NCBI RefSeq assembly: GCF_014192515.1
Contig: NZ_JACHYB010000001.1
Span: 1,302,001-1,366,000 of the forward strand
From: Microbacter margulisiae
GTDB taxonomy: Bacteria > Bacteroidota > Bacteroidia > Bacteroidales > Paludibacteraceae
Direction: 5' to 3'
Length of the DNA stretch: 64,000 nt
Shown: positions 9,318 through 17,910 of the stretch, piece after piece
Numbering within the stretch: the stretch's first letter is position 1
How the letters are laid out: every line of letters starts with the position of its first letter
Made by a program: the position numbers and the translations under genes
Notes under the pieces: model-generated
The model's input: only the letters and a program-made list of their open reading frames with translations
Told to the model about the DNA's origin: nothing
The model's database searches: none

Positions 9318-11273
9318 ATTAAATTGATTTCGCTGCTGACAATAGGATTTACGTTGTTGGTAATTATGGCCTTCAAAACTAATCACAAGCCCACCCTTTA
9401 CATTATCGGCGATTCAACCATAGCTAAAGATGGAGGCCTAATAGAAGGTTGGGGAGTTCCAATAGCGACATTCTTTGATACGGCAAAAATCGTTGTAGAA
9501 AACGACGCACGAGGAGGACGCAGCAGTCGATCATTCCGATATGAAGGATTATGGCAGAAAGTGGTCAATAAGTTACAACCTGGCGATTATGTTTTAATGC
9601 AATTCGGTCATAATGATGGAGGAAAAATAGATGGAGACAAATATCGTGCATCCTTAAAAGGTATCGGAGATGAAGAACAAGAAATCACCCGTCCGGATGG
9701 GAGTAAAGAAATGGTACATACATATGGATGGTATATGCGGAAATACATTGACGAAGCAAAAGCCAAAGGCGCTATTCCCATTGTATGTTCGCCGATACCG
9801 CGAAATGAATGGAAAGATGGCAAAGTGATCCGTAATAAAACCAATTACGGTGGATGGGCAAGAGAAGTCGCCCATACGGAAGGTGCTTATTTTATTGATC
9901 TTAATACGTTAATAGCCAATAAATATGATCAGATGGGAGCTGAGGTCGTAAAACAATTGTTCCCTCAGGATCACACACATACTTCTCCTACAGGAGCGAC
10001 GCTAAACGCCAGAATGGTTGTCAAAGGCATTCGGCATTTAAAAGATTGCCCGTTAAAACAATTTTTGCGAAAGGAGGATTCATCTTTTCTAATCACCAAT
10101 TATGGTGCTGTAGGAGATGGAACAACACTCAACACAAAAGCAATACAAAACACAATCGATTGGTGTGCAGCAGAAGGTGGAGGGACGGTAATCGTCCCAT
10201 CCGGAATTTTTCTAAGCGGAGCCATTTTTCTAAAGCAAGGCGTCAATCTGATGGTTGAAAAAAACGGGGTGCTCAAGGGCACTACAAATCTGGCAGATTA
10301 TCCTTTAGTAGCAACCCGTTGGGAAGGAACAGAATGTCAATGGACTTCTGCTTTTATCAATGTATTCAATATGACAGGATTTCACCTGAGCGGGGAAGGA
10401 ACTATTGACGGGTCGGGTGAAGCCTGGGTACAGAATGGGATCATTGCTTCAAAACAACCCGGATACAGCAAGTTAAGCGACAGGGAACGTTATGGAAGAC
10501 CACGCCTTATTGCCATTCAGGATTGCAAAAATGTCACCATCTCAGGATTGCATTTGCACAATGAAGCCTGCTGGTGTCTGTTTATTCTCTATTCTCAAAA
10601 CATTACCGTGCAAAATCTGACCATTCACGCCGAACACAACATCCCCATGTCCGACGGCATTGATATTGACTCAAGCAAAAAGATACATGTCAATAATTGC
10701 GACATTGATGACGACGATGATTGCATTTCTATTAAATCAGGGAAAGATGCAGAAGGAAGACGTATCGGGAGAGCATCACAAGATATTCTTATCGAGAAAT
10801 GTACATTTCGTTATGGCGGCGGCGGCGTGGCGATGGGAAGTGAAATGTCAGGAGGAATCAAAAATGTAGAAATTCACGATTGCGTCGCAGAAGACGGTAA
10901 CTGGGCACCAATCCGATTCAAGTCACAACCCAGCCGGGGAGGTGTTGTAGAAAACATAACCTATCGCAACATTATCTTGAAAAACACCCGTAATGCATTC
11001 GACTTCAACATGGCATGGCGGATGGTTCATCCTAAGCCGGCATCAAATCCATTGCCCGTAATACGCAACATCCATATCATCAATGTATCCGGAACGGTTC
11101 AATCGGTAGGCGACATGCACGGCCTGGCAGGAAGTCCGATAAGCAATGTGGAATTTAAAAACTGTAACATTACCGCTCAAACAGGATTTATTTTAGATCA
11201 CGTAAAGAATATAAATCTCTCAGGACTCACGTTGAAAGTAGCCAAAGGAGAATCCATAATCCGTAAAAATTAA
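9312..11273 (+). CDS. Bifunctional CE12 rhamnogalacturonan acetylesterase - GH28 glycosidase
   Basis: Predicted to remove acetyl groups from galacturonic acid and cut the adjacent galacturonide linkage. I prefer the ATG at 9312 (653 residues) over the GTG at 9273 because it gives a normal N-terminal hydrophobic segment (KLISLLTIGFTLLVIMAF). Residues about 25-245 form an SGNH esterase: GDST with S35, MQFGHND and D220-x2-H223 in QDHTHTS. Residues about 255-650 form a right-handed beta-helix GH28 with SDGIDIDSS, DDDDDCISIKSG and PIRFKSQ. The usual GH28 motif GHG before the IGSE strand is GGGGVAMGSE here, so the conserved histidine is missing. The next gene follows after 8 bp. Confidence 0.88.
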   Translation: MKIKLISLLTIGFTLLVIMAFKTNHKPTLYIIGDSTIAKDGGLIEGWGVPIATFFDTAKIVVENDARGGRSSRSFRYEGLWQKVVNKLQPGDYVLMQFGHNDGGKIDGDKYRASLKGIGDEEQEITRPDGSKEMVHTYGWYMRKYIDEAKAKGAIPIVCSPIPRNEWKDGKVIRNKTNYGGWAREVAHTEGAYFIDLNTLIANKYDQMGAEVVKQLFPQDHTHTSPTGATLNARMVVKGIRHLKDCPLKQFLRKEDSSFLITNYGAVGDGTTLNTKAIQNTIDWCAAEGGGTVIVPSGIFLSGAIFLKQGVNLMVEKNGVLKGTTNLADYPLVATRWEGTECQWTSAFINVFNMTGFHLSGEGTIDGSGEAWVQNGIIASKQPGYSKLSDRERYGRPRLIAIQDCKNVTISGLHLHNEACWCLFILYSQNITVQNLTIHAEHNIPMSDGIDIDSSKKIHVNNCDIDDDDDCISIKSGKDAEGRRIGRASQDILIEKCTFRYGGGGVAMGSEMSGGIKNVEIHDCVAEDGNWAPIRFKSQPSRGGVVENITYRNIILKNTRNAFDFNMAWRMVHPKPASNPLPVIRNIHIINVSGTVQSVGDMHGLAGSPISNVEFKNCNITAQTGFILDHVKNINLSGLTLKVAKGESIIRKN

Positions 11274-11281
11274 AAATTGAC

Positions 11282-12832
11282 ATGAAGAGGAAGTTATTTA
11301 TTAGTCTAATCATTCTGTTTATAACAAGTGGAATGACATTTGCCAAAATCACACTGCCCGATGTTTTGAATAGCGGAATGGTACTACAACAAAAGCAAAA
11401 AGATCCCATCTGGGGAACCGCCAATCCGGGAGAGAAAATAACAGTTGAGTTTGCAGGACAGCATAAAAGCACAATCGCTAACACGACTGGACATTGGAAA
11501 ATATGGCTTGAACCGATGCAAGCAAGCAGTACCCCTCGTACAATGAAAATATCAGGAACAACAAACACTATCGTTTTGCATGACATCCTAATAGGAGAAG
11601 TATGGCTATGTTCAGGACAATCAAATATGCAATTGATATTGGAAAGTACAAATAAAGGAGATTCGGTGATCGCCTCTGCAAACTATCCCATGCTACGGCT
11701 ATTTAATGTCAGCCGAGCTGTTGCATTCAAACACCAGAGCGGACCACTAGCGATTTGGGAAAAATGCACGCCGGCCTCTGTAAAAGATTTCTCAGCAGCC
11801 GCTTATTATTTTGGACTGCTACTACAAAAGAAACTGAACGTTCCCGTAGGAATTATCAATGCTTCTTTTGGAGGATCTCAAGCAGAAGCATGGACTCCAA
11901 TTGAATATTTGCATACCCCGGATTTGCAACCCTGCATCGATCGTGAAAAAATATGGGATGCAGAACGACCTCAGGTTAGGAAAGAATATGCAGCAGCATT
12001 GGAAAAATGGAGAGAATACGCCGCCAAAGAACGAGCAGCAGGGAGAGAACCGAAAGAAGCTCCACACCCACCCGATGCTTTACGGGAATATCGCATTGCA
12101 GCGTCAATTTACAACGGCATGATTAAGCCACTAATCCCCTTCCGAATGAAAGGAGTAATCTGGTATCAGGGAGAAAATAATGAAGGGCGGGCAGAACAAT
12201 ATGGGATTTTATTGCCAACGATGATCAGAGCCTGGAGAGCCAAATGGCAACAAGGGAATTTTCCTTTTGGAATCGTACAATTGCCAAACTACCGGGATCA
12301 TAAGACTCAACCCGTTGAAGATGCATGGAGTGATTTACGCGATGCTCAACGATGGACGGCAGACACGGTTAAGAATACCGGATTGATTGTTACCATTAAT
12401 ATTGGAGAAGCTCATAATATTCATTCTAAAGATAAACTTGACGTAGGAAAACGAATGTATTTATGGGCGCTGGATTTCGTCTATCACTATCCGGTGCTTG
12501 GTTCGGGGCCTTTTTTTCAAAATGCAATAGCGAAAGGGAAATACATCATTGTAAAATTTAAAGAAGCCGGTACAGGATTAAAAACGAAAGACGGAGAAGC
12601 ATTGCATGAATTTGCTCTTGCCGGAGCAAGCAGACAATGGCATTGGGCACAGGCAAAAATTATAGGGAAAAATCTTGTAAAAGTATGGTCGAAAGCAGTA
12701 CCAAAACCCGTAGCCGTACGCTATGCCTTCAACAGCAACCCACGCGATCCCAATCTCACGAATAATAGCGGACTCCCGGCATCACCCTTCCGTTCCGACA
12801 ACTGGCCAGGCCCTACTGCCGGGAAACGATAA
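11282..12832 (+). CDS. Sialate O-acetylesterase-type carbohydrate esterase (CE20/CE6-like)
   Basis: A 516-residue secreted esterase, expected to deacetylate sugars in oligosaccharides made by the neighbouring enzymes. After a signal peptide (about 1-21) comes the characteristic LPDVLNSGMVLQQ opening and a beta-domain. The catalytic domain then begins with CSGQSNM (nucleophile serine) and contains GVIWYQGENN, both hallmarks of the SASA family. The family is annotated as sialate 9-O-acetylesterase, but Bacteroidetes pectin and xylan loci often carry members that act on other acetylated sugars, so sialic acid is not implied. It follows the CE12-GH28 gene after 8 bp and ends just before a hairpin at 12849, so it is likely the last gene of this transcript. 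Confidence 0.85.
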   Translation: MKRKLFISLIILFITSGMTFAKITLPDVLNSGMVLQQKQKDPIWGTANPGEKITVEFAGQHKSTIANTTGHWKIWLEPMQASSTPRTMKISGTTNTIVLHDILIGEVWLCSGQSNMQLILESTNKGDSVIASANYPMLRLFNVSRAVAFKHQSGPLAIWEKCTPASVKDFSAAAYYFGLLLQKKLNVPVGIINASFGGSQAEAWTPIEYLHTPDLQPCIDREKIWDAERPQVRKEYAAALEKWREYAAKERAAGREPKEAPHPPDALREYRIAASIYNGMIKPLIPFRMKGVIWYQGENNEGRAEQYGILLPTMIRAWRAKWQQGNFPFGIVQLPNYRDHKTQPVEDAWSDLRDAQRWTADTVKNTGLIVTINIGEAHNIHSKDKLDVGKRMYLWALDFVYHYPVLGSGPFFQNAIAKGKYIIVKFKEAGTGLKTKDGEALHEFALAGASRQWHWAQAKIIGKNLVKVWSKAVPKPVAVRYAFNSNPRDPNLTNNSGLPASPFRSDNWPGPTAGKR

Positions 12833-12848
12833 CAACAAGTATATCTCA

Positions 12849-12875
12849 CACGGGTTGACTTCAAATCAACCCGTG
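12849..12875 (+). terminator. Hairpin after the esterase gene
   Basis: A perfect 10-bp stem (CACGGGTTGA / TCAACCCGTG) with a 7-nt loop lies 16 bp after the esterase stop codon and 55 bp before the GH115 gene. No long T tract follows, so termination efficiency is uncertain. It may instead act as an mRNA-stabilising 3' end. Confidence 0.6.
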
Positions 12876-12930
12876 AATGTAAGATTTACACAAATAGATT
12901 AAACAGAATGAGGTAAAAACATTTCCTGAG

Positions 12931-15597
12931 ATGATAATAAAAACGCAATCTGAAAAATGGAATTTTAGAATGTCATATCCACGTTGTGTAACAAATCTAA
13001 TCGGGAGTTGTTTGGCTGTTCTTTTTACGCAGTTCTGCTACGGAGCCACTCCTGTAAAAATTGATTTTTCCGGATTGAAATCTTCCGGGGTAGTTCTTGC
13101 CGGCAATGGACATGCCTCGCCTATTCTGGTAGAGTCCACTAATAATGAAGCTGTATTGCGTGCCGCCCATGATCTTGCAAACGATTTTTACCATGTCACC
13201 GGATGTAAGCCAAAGCTGATACATGGACTCCCTGATAGAGTAAAAAATATTGTGATTGCAGGCACGCTCGGAAGCAGTCCCACCATTGACCGGCTAGCAG
13301 CAAAAGGAATACTTAAGACAACCGGCATCAAAGGAAAGTGGGAATCTTTTGTATGGCAGATTATCAAAAATCCATTACCCGGCATTTCCCATGCGCTGGT
13401 CATTGCCGGTAGCGACCGGCGCGGGACAATTTACGGCATTTATGAATTATCGCAACGAATCGGCGTATCACCCTGGTATTGGTGGGCTGACGTGCCTGTC
13501 AGGAAACAAAGATTTATTAGAGCCTGTGGGGAGCGTTTTGTAGTAGGTCCGCCTGCCGTAAAATACCGGGGCATTTTTTTGAATGATGAAGACTGGGGAT
13601 TACGTCCGTGGGCATCGAAAACCTTTGACCCGAAAATCGGCAATATCGGGCCAAAGACCTATGCCAGGATTTTTGAACTGCTACTCCGGCTTCGGGCAAA
13701 TTATCTCTGGCCGGCCATGCACCCTGGCACGACAGCATTTAATGCTTTCCCTCAGGATGCAAAATTAGCTGATGAGTATGGCATTGTTATGGGTTCATCC
13801 CACTGTGAACAAATGTTGCGGAATAATATCAGTGAATGGAACGAAAAAGAATATGGCGCATATAACTTCGTCACAAACGCTCAGGGTGTCCTGAAATATT
13901 GGGAACAGCGCATCCGTGAAAATGGAAAATATGAAAACATATATACACTTGGAATGCGCGGCATAAGCGATTCCGGTATGCCGGGCGGAGGTACACTCCT
14001 TCAAAAAGCTCAAAGACTACATACCATCATCTCAGATCAACGCAAGATGCTGGCCCGCTGGGTAAATCCAAATGTAAGAAAAGTACCCCAAATTTTTTGT
14101 CCCTATAAAGAGGTATTGCCGCTTTACCATCTCATGCCCAAGTTACCGGACGATATAACCTTGATGTGGCCGGATGATAATTACGGATATATTCGCGAAT
14201 TTTCGAATGCCCAAGAACGCAAGCGCCATGGCGGAGCTGGCGTTTATTATCATGTTTCCTACTGGGGGCGTCCGCATGATTATTTATGGCTCTGTTCCAC
14301 ATCTCCTGGATTGATTGCCGAAGAAATGACCAAAGCCTGTGATTATGGAGCAAATAAAGTCTGGATCCTCAATGTAGGAGATTTAAAACCGGCAGAACTC
14401 GACATTGAATACTTTCTCCATCTGGCATGGAATCCGCATGCATGGAATGGCATGAATACCTACGATTTGCTGGAGAAACAATTTACCCGCGATTTCGGTG
14501 CGGCTTATGCGCCAAAACTGACCTCCATCATGTCCAAATACTATCGCCTGAATTTCCAGCGTAAGCCCGAACATATGCTGGTAAATTTGACTAACACATT
14601 TTCCACGACGCTCAACGGAGATGAAGCCGAACAACGCATAGAAGCTTGGCAAAAATTATCAACGCAAGCAGTAGCTGTCGGGAAGACTTTGCCTGTCCAA
14701 TGGCATGATGCTTTCTTTGAGCTTGTCGGTTATCCTGTTGAAGCAGCGGCTGCAATGAATGAAAAATGCCTGGCACTGGATGAATATTATACTGGGATAC
14801 ACCAGAACCGTATCGACCGGTTGACTGAAGCAAGAGAGGCGCAAGCTCAAATTCATCGGCTCACAGACATTTACAACAACCAAATCGCCGGAGGAAAATG
14901 GCGTTATATGATGTCGGACAATCCGCGTGGGCAGCTTACATTAAATATTCCACAGCTACCCCAAAATGACACAAATGATGTTGTCAGGCATCAAAACATC
15001 CCTACAGCCATTAAGCCATCTCCTGTCTCATCTTGTTCCATGCCAGGAGCCGATTTCGTTGAAAAGGGCCATCATGTGATTATGGAAGCTGAACATGCAT
15101 CCGCATTTATTCCAGGGAAAAAAGGGGTGTGTTGGAGAAAGATTGCAGGCGTGGGCTACAATGGCGAGGCCGTAACGGTGTTCCCTAGATTGATTCCTGT
15201 GCTTGATCAACCAAAAATGATTTTGAAAGACTCGCCTTGCCTTGAATATAAAGTCTGTCTAAAAGACACAGGTATATGGAAAGTGACTGTCCGGGCACTG
15301 CCCACGTTTTCCGTGCAAGCCGGAAAACCACAACGTTATGCCATTGCCTTTGACAACGCCTCTCCAAAAATCATTTCCTTACCTTACAGCACCAGTGAAT
15401 ACGACCGACAGTGGCAACAGGACGTTCTGCGTAACGCAGCATTAACCACCAGCCTGCATGCCATTCATACTGCCGGGTTGCATATCCTGAAGATATGGAT
15501 GGTGGATCCTGGCATTGTCATTGATGCGATTGAAGCCGAAAGCGGAAATCATCACTCCCCGTTGGGATATGTATGGCCCTCTGAAACAAAAAATTAA
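12931..15597 (+). CDS. GH115 alpha-glucuronidase
   Basis: Removes alpha-linked glucuronic acid or 4-O-methyl-glucuronic acid from polysaccharides such as glucuronoxylan or arabinogalactan. The protein has 888 residues from 12931. The in-frame ATG at 12970 gives a cleaner signal peptide (MSYPRCVTNLIGSCLAVLF) and may be the true start. Family landmarks are the N-terminal GH20-like domain (VIAGSDRRGTIYGIYELSQ, SPWYWWADVPVR), the barrel start KYRGIFLNDEDWGLRPWA, ANYLWPAMHPGTTAFN and MGSSHCEQMLRNN, followed by a helical region and a C-terminal beta-domain (about 700-880, HVIMEAEHAS). Length and domain order are normal for GH115. In a pectin cluster the likely target is glucuronic acid on arabinogalactan side chains. 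Confidence 0.92.
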   Translation: MIIKTQSEKWNFRMSYPRCVTNLIGSCLAVLFTQFCYGATPVKIDFSGLKSSGVVLAGNGHASPILVESTNNEAVLRAAHDLANDFYHVTGCKPKLIHGLPDRVKNIVIAGTLGSSPTIDRLAAKGILKTTGIKGKWESFVWQIIKNPLPGISHALVIAGSDRRGTIYGIYELSQRIGVSPWYWWADVPVRKQRFIRACGERFVVGPPAVKYRGIFLNDEDWGLRPWASKTFDPKIGNIGPKTYARIFELLLRLRANYLWPAMHPGTTAFNAFPQDAKLADEYGIVMGSSHCEQMLRNNISEWNEKEYGAYNFVTNAQGVLKYWEQRIRENGKYENIYTLGMRGISDSGMPGGGTLLQKAQRLHTIISDQRKMLARWVNPNVRKVPQIFCPYKEVLPLYHLMPKLPDDITLMWPDDNYGYIREFSNAQERKRHGGAGVYYHVSYWGRPHDYLWLCSTSPGLIAEEMTKACDYGANKVWILNVGDLKPAELDIEYFLHLAWNPHAWNGMNTYDLLEKQFTRDFGAAYAPKLTSIMSKYYRLNFQRKPEHMLVNLTNTFSTTLNGDEAEQRIEAWQKLSTQAVAVGKTLPVQWHDAFFELVGYPVEAAAAMNEKCLALDEYYTGIHQNRIDRLTEAREAQAQIHRLTDIYNNQIAGGKWRYMMSDNPRGQLTLNIPQLPQNDTNDVVRHQNIPTAIKPSPVSSCSMPGADFVEKGHHVIMEAEHASAFIPGKKGVCWRKIAGVGYNGEAVTVFPRLIPVLDQPKMILKDSPCLEYKVCLKDTGIWKVTVRALPTFSVQAGKPQRYAIAFDNASPKIISLPYSTSEYDRQWQQDVLRNAALTTSLHAIHTAGLHILKIWMVDPGIVIDAIEAESGNHHSPLGYVWPSETKN

Positions 15598-15836
15598 ATT
15601 ATTTGAAGAAGAAAATGACTACCAAGTAGATCACAGAAATCCGAAGTCAAGAAAATTCAGAAATCGAAAAGTTCAAACAATCAATAGAATAAAAATAAAT
15701 TTTTCGAATTACAATGTCCAAATAAGACACACAAGTCAACATCTAGTTGATCAAGTATCACAAAACAGCAACAGACTTGAGCAATACCTTCACTACAGGA
15801 TCAAGAAAACCCTAATATCAACAATAAATTAAACAC

Positions 15837-17360
15837 ATGAAATACTTTTTTGTTTTTTCGACATTCTTACTGAGCATCCATATCTTTGCTATTCCAGAAT
15901 CACCTTTACATCTGATCATTGCTCCAGGAACATTAGCTGCTACGTCGGTAACAATAGTTTGGGATAAGCCACAACATTACAGCAATATTAGCTGTTACCA
16001 CCTTTCCCTCAATAATAAGTGTATTGGGACTTCAATGAAATGTAATTATCGAATAGAAGGATTGAGACCTGCTACCCTTTACACGGTATCAATTAAGACA
16101 GAAGATCAAACAGGCAAACTATCTCGAGCAACTCCTTCCATAGAATTTACCACACAGATTCAAGGAAAGATTATTAATGTGAATAATTTTGGGGCTAAAG
16201 GAGATGGCGTCACTGACAATACAAAAGCTATTCAGCAAGCGATAAATGCCTGCCCTAAATTCGGGACTGTATTGATTCCGAAGGGTACATTCCTTAGTGG
16301 TGCCCTGTTTCTGAAAAGCAATATGACCTTAGAGATTACCAAAGGAGGTGTACTGAAAGGTAGCAGTAACATCGATGATTACTTGCCAATGATTAATAAT
16401 CGGTTTGAAGGTTGGGAATTAAAATCCTATGCCAGTTTAATCAACGCTGGCATCATAAATCATAAAGGTGGTTTTTCAATTAAAAACCTTTCCATCAAAG
16501 GGGAAGGCACAATCAGCGGCGGAGGCGGCAAGCTAGGTAACTCTATGCAAGAAAAAAGTGGTGCCAGAAGTCGTGCCAGGCTTATATTGTTAATGAACTG
16601 CAAAAACATTGAAATACATGGACTGCATATCGAAAATTCACCTTGTTGGACCATTCAATATGTTTACAGTAAATGTGTTAGCATACACGACCTGGATATC
16701 GTAAGCACTGCACGCAACGGTGACGGAATTGATCCTGACTCTTCAGATTCCAGCTATATCTTTAACTGTACTTTTTCAACCGGAGATGATTGTATTGCTA
16801 TTAAATCCGGTAAAAATCCAGACGGTTACTACATCGGAAAACCAACCCGATACGTCAGAATCACAGATTGTAATTTTCTAAGAGGACACGGCATAGCTAT
16901 CGGAAGCGAAATGTCAGGTGGGGTGAGCGACGTACTGATACGTGATTGTAAGGCAGGGCCATTGCTGTATGGCATGCAAATTAAAGCCACTAAAGACCGT
17001 GGTGGTTATGTAAAAAATGTGACGGTAATGGATTGCAAACTACAAAAAATCACTATTTCGTCTTCTCTACCGTATAATAATGATGGGGAGCCTGCACCTC
17101 AAGTTCCGACATTTGACAATTTCGTTTTTAAAAACATCGATCTTAGCACTGCTCAAACAAAAGGAGCGGTGATTGATATACACGGCTTTAAAGATAAAAA
17201 TCATAAACTGAATCATGTAAAATTTAGTAACATCGTTTTACCTAAAGATGCCGAGGTGTCAGTAAGCAATGCAAAAAATGTCCAATTCTTTAATGTTAGA
17301 ACAACAACAGGAAATAAACCCACTTTCAAAATTCTAAATAGTACTAATATCAATTATTAG
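15837..17360 (+). CDS. GH28 polygalacturonase-type enzyme with an N-terminal fibronectin III domain
   Basis: Hydrolyses alpha-galacturonide linkages in homogalacturonan or RG-I fragments. The 507-residue protein has a signal peptide (about 1-18), a fibronectin type III domain (about 20-105; TSVTIVWDKP to YTVSIKTEDQTG) and a GH28 beta-helix (about 115-505). All usual active-site motifs are present: NGDGIDPDSSDS, STGDDCIAIKSG, RGHGIAIGSEMSGG (with histidine) and MQIKATKDRGG. It is the most canonical GH28 in the window, and the FN3-GH28 layout is common in exo-acting members. It is 239 bp downstream of GH115 and may be monocistronic, since a promoter-rich gap follows it. Confidence 0.92.
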   Translation: MKYFFVFSTFLLSIHIFAIPESPLHLIIAPGTLAATSVTIVWDKPQHYSNISCYHLSLNNKCIGTSMKCNYRIEGLRPATLYTVSIKTEDQTGKLSRATPSIEFTTQIQGKIINVNNFGAKGDGVTDNTKAIQQAINACPKFGTVLIPKGTFLSGALFLKSNMTLEITKGGVLKGSSNIDDYLPMINNRFEGWELKSYASLINAGIINHKGGFSIKNLSIKGEGTISGGGGKLGNSMQEKSGARSRARLILLMNCKNIEIHGLHIENSPCWTIQYVYSKCVSIHDLDIVSTARNGDGIDPDSSDSSYIFNCTFSTGDDCIAIKSGKNPDGYYIGKPTRYVRITDCNFLRGHGIAIGSEMSGGVSDVLIRDCKAGPLLYGMQIKATKDRGGYVKNVTVMDCKLQKITISSSLPYNNDGEPAPQVPTFDNFVFKNIDLSTAQTKGAVIDIHGFKDKNHKLNHVKFSNIVLPKDAEVSVSNAKNVQFFNVRTTTGNKPTFKILNSTNINY

Positions 17361-17648
17361 AGATACATCTTTACATGTGAGATTTCAAGAATGTTAGCTA
17401 CTAAACATTTATATCACGTTACACTGATTTCGATTATAATTTATTGGCAAAGTAACACTAAAATATAATAGTTGACAGCTCTACGGTTGAATGCCTTATA
17501 AAGATAAACTTGGAACAGAGAAGTAAGTAGAATCCTAAAATAGCATATACAATTGACCAAAAGACGTTTACAAAAAAGCGACAATAGATCTTGCGAATAT
17601 GGAAAATTTATCATCACGATTTCACATTATCAGTCATATTTTCATACA

Positions 17649-17696
17649 TTCATATATATAAATAGTTATATATATGAACATTACTACAAATAGTAA
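17649..17696. repeat. Two adjacent AT-rich inverted repeats
   Basis: The first has perfect 13-bp arms (TTCATATATATAA / TTATATATATGAA) around ATAG at 17649-17678. The second has 6-bp arms (TTACTA / TAGTAA) around CAAA at 17681-17696. They lie 82 bp upstream of the predicted -33 element. They could be the terminator of the GH28 gene upstream, a cruciform, or a protein site. No T tract follows. Confidence 0.6.
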
Positions 17697-17777
17697 TATA
17701 GTTATAACAATAATTTGGCCAAACATGATCCAAAAATTTGTGTCAAAAAACGAATATAAAGTATCAAATTGTTCAAT

Positions 17778-17806
17778 TTTGATTAGGATATGCTCTCTTA
17801 CCTTTG
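17778..17806 (+). promoter_or_regulatory. Candidate Bacteroidetes promoter for the gene at 17911
   Basis: TTTG at 17778-17781 (-33 type) is followed after 17 bp by TACCTTTG at 17799-17806, matching the -7 consensus TAnnTTTG. Transcription would start near 17813, giving a leader of about 100 nt containing the palindrome at 17828. Confidence 0.55.
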
Positions 17807-17827
17807 TAATAGAAATTATAAAATGAA

Positions 17828-17846
17828 GATGTAAATAATTTACATC
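17828..17846. promoter_or_regulatory. Perfect palindrome GATGTAAAT-A-ATTTACATC, candidate operator
   Basis: It has 9-bp arms around one central base. Its core, ATGTAA-N5-TTACAT, matches the element at 6434-6450 in arms and spacing. It sits just downstream of the predicted transcription start, a position suited to a repressor site or a small 5' hairpin. No regulator gene is in the window to pair with it. Confidence 0.55.
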
Positions 17847-17910
17847 AAAAGATGTGAGCATAGTGATATGCGACTCTTCGTAGAACCCTTAAAATCAAAA
17901 TTCCTATCGT

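Larger units (their letters stand above)
17361..17910. other. 550-bp intergenic region with regulatory signals
   Basis: I see no convincing gene here. In order it holds two AT-rich inverted repeats (17649-17696), a Bacteroidetes-type promoter match (17778-17806), a 9-bp-arm palindrome (17828-17846), and a diverged relative of the leader repeat that ends in CGTATGAAAA at the start codon. This looks like the control region of the gene at 17911. Confidence 0.65.

Noticed and set aside
15515..15832. Frame of 105 codons overlapping the end of GH115
   Set aside because: Half of it lies in another frame of the GH115 gene, and the rest is low-complexity lysine/asparagine/isoleucine-rich translation of AT-rich spacer. 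No family match or start signal.
17634..17861. 75-codon frame on the - strand with a hydrophobic stretch
   Set aside because: It is the translation of the AT inverted repeats and promoter region. The hydrophobicity comes from TA-rich codons, and the region is better explained as regulatory DNA.
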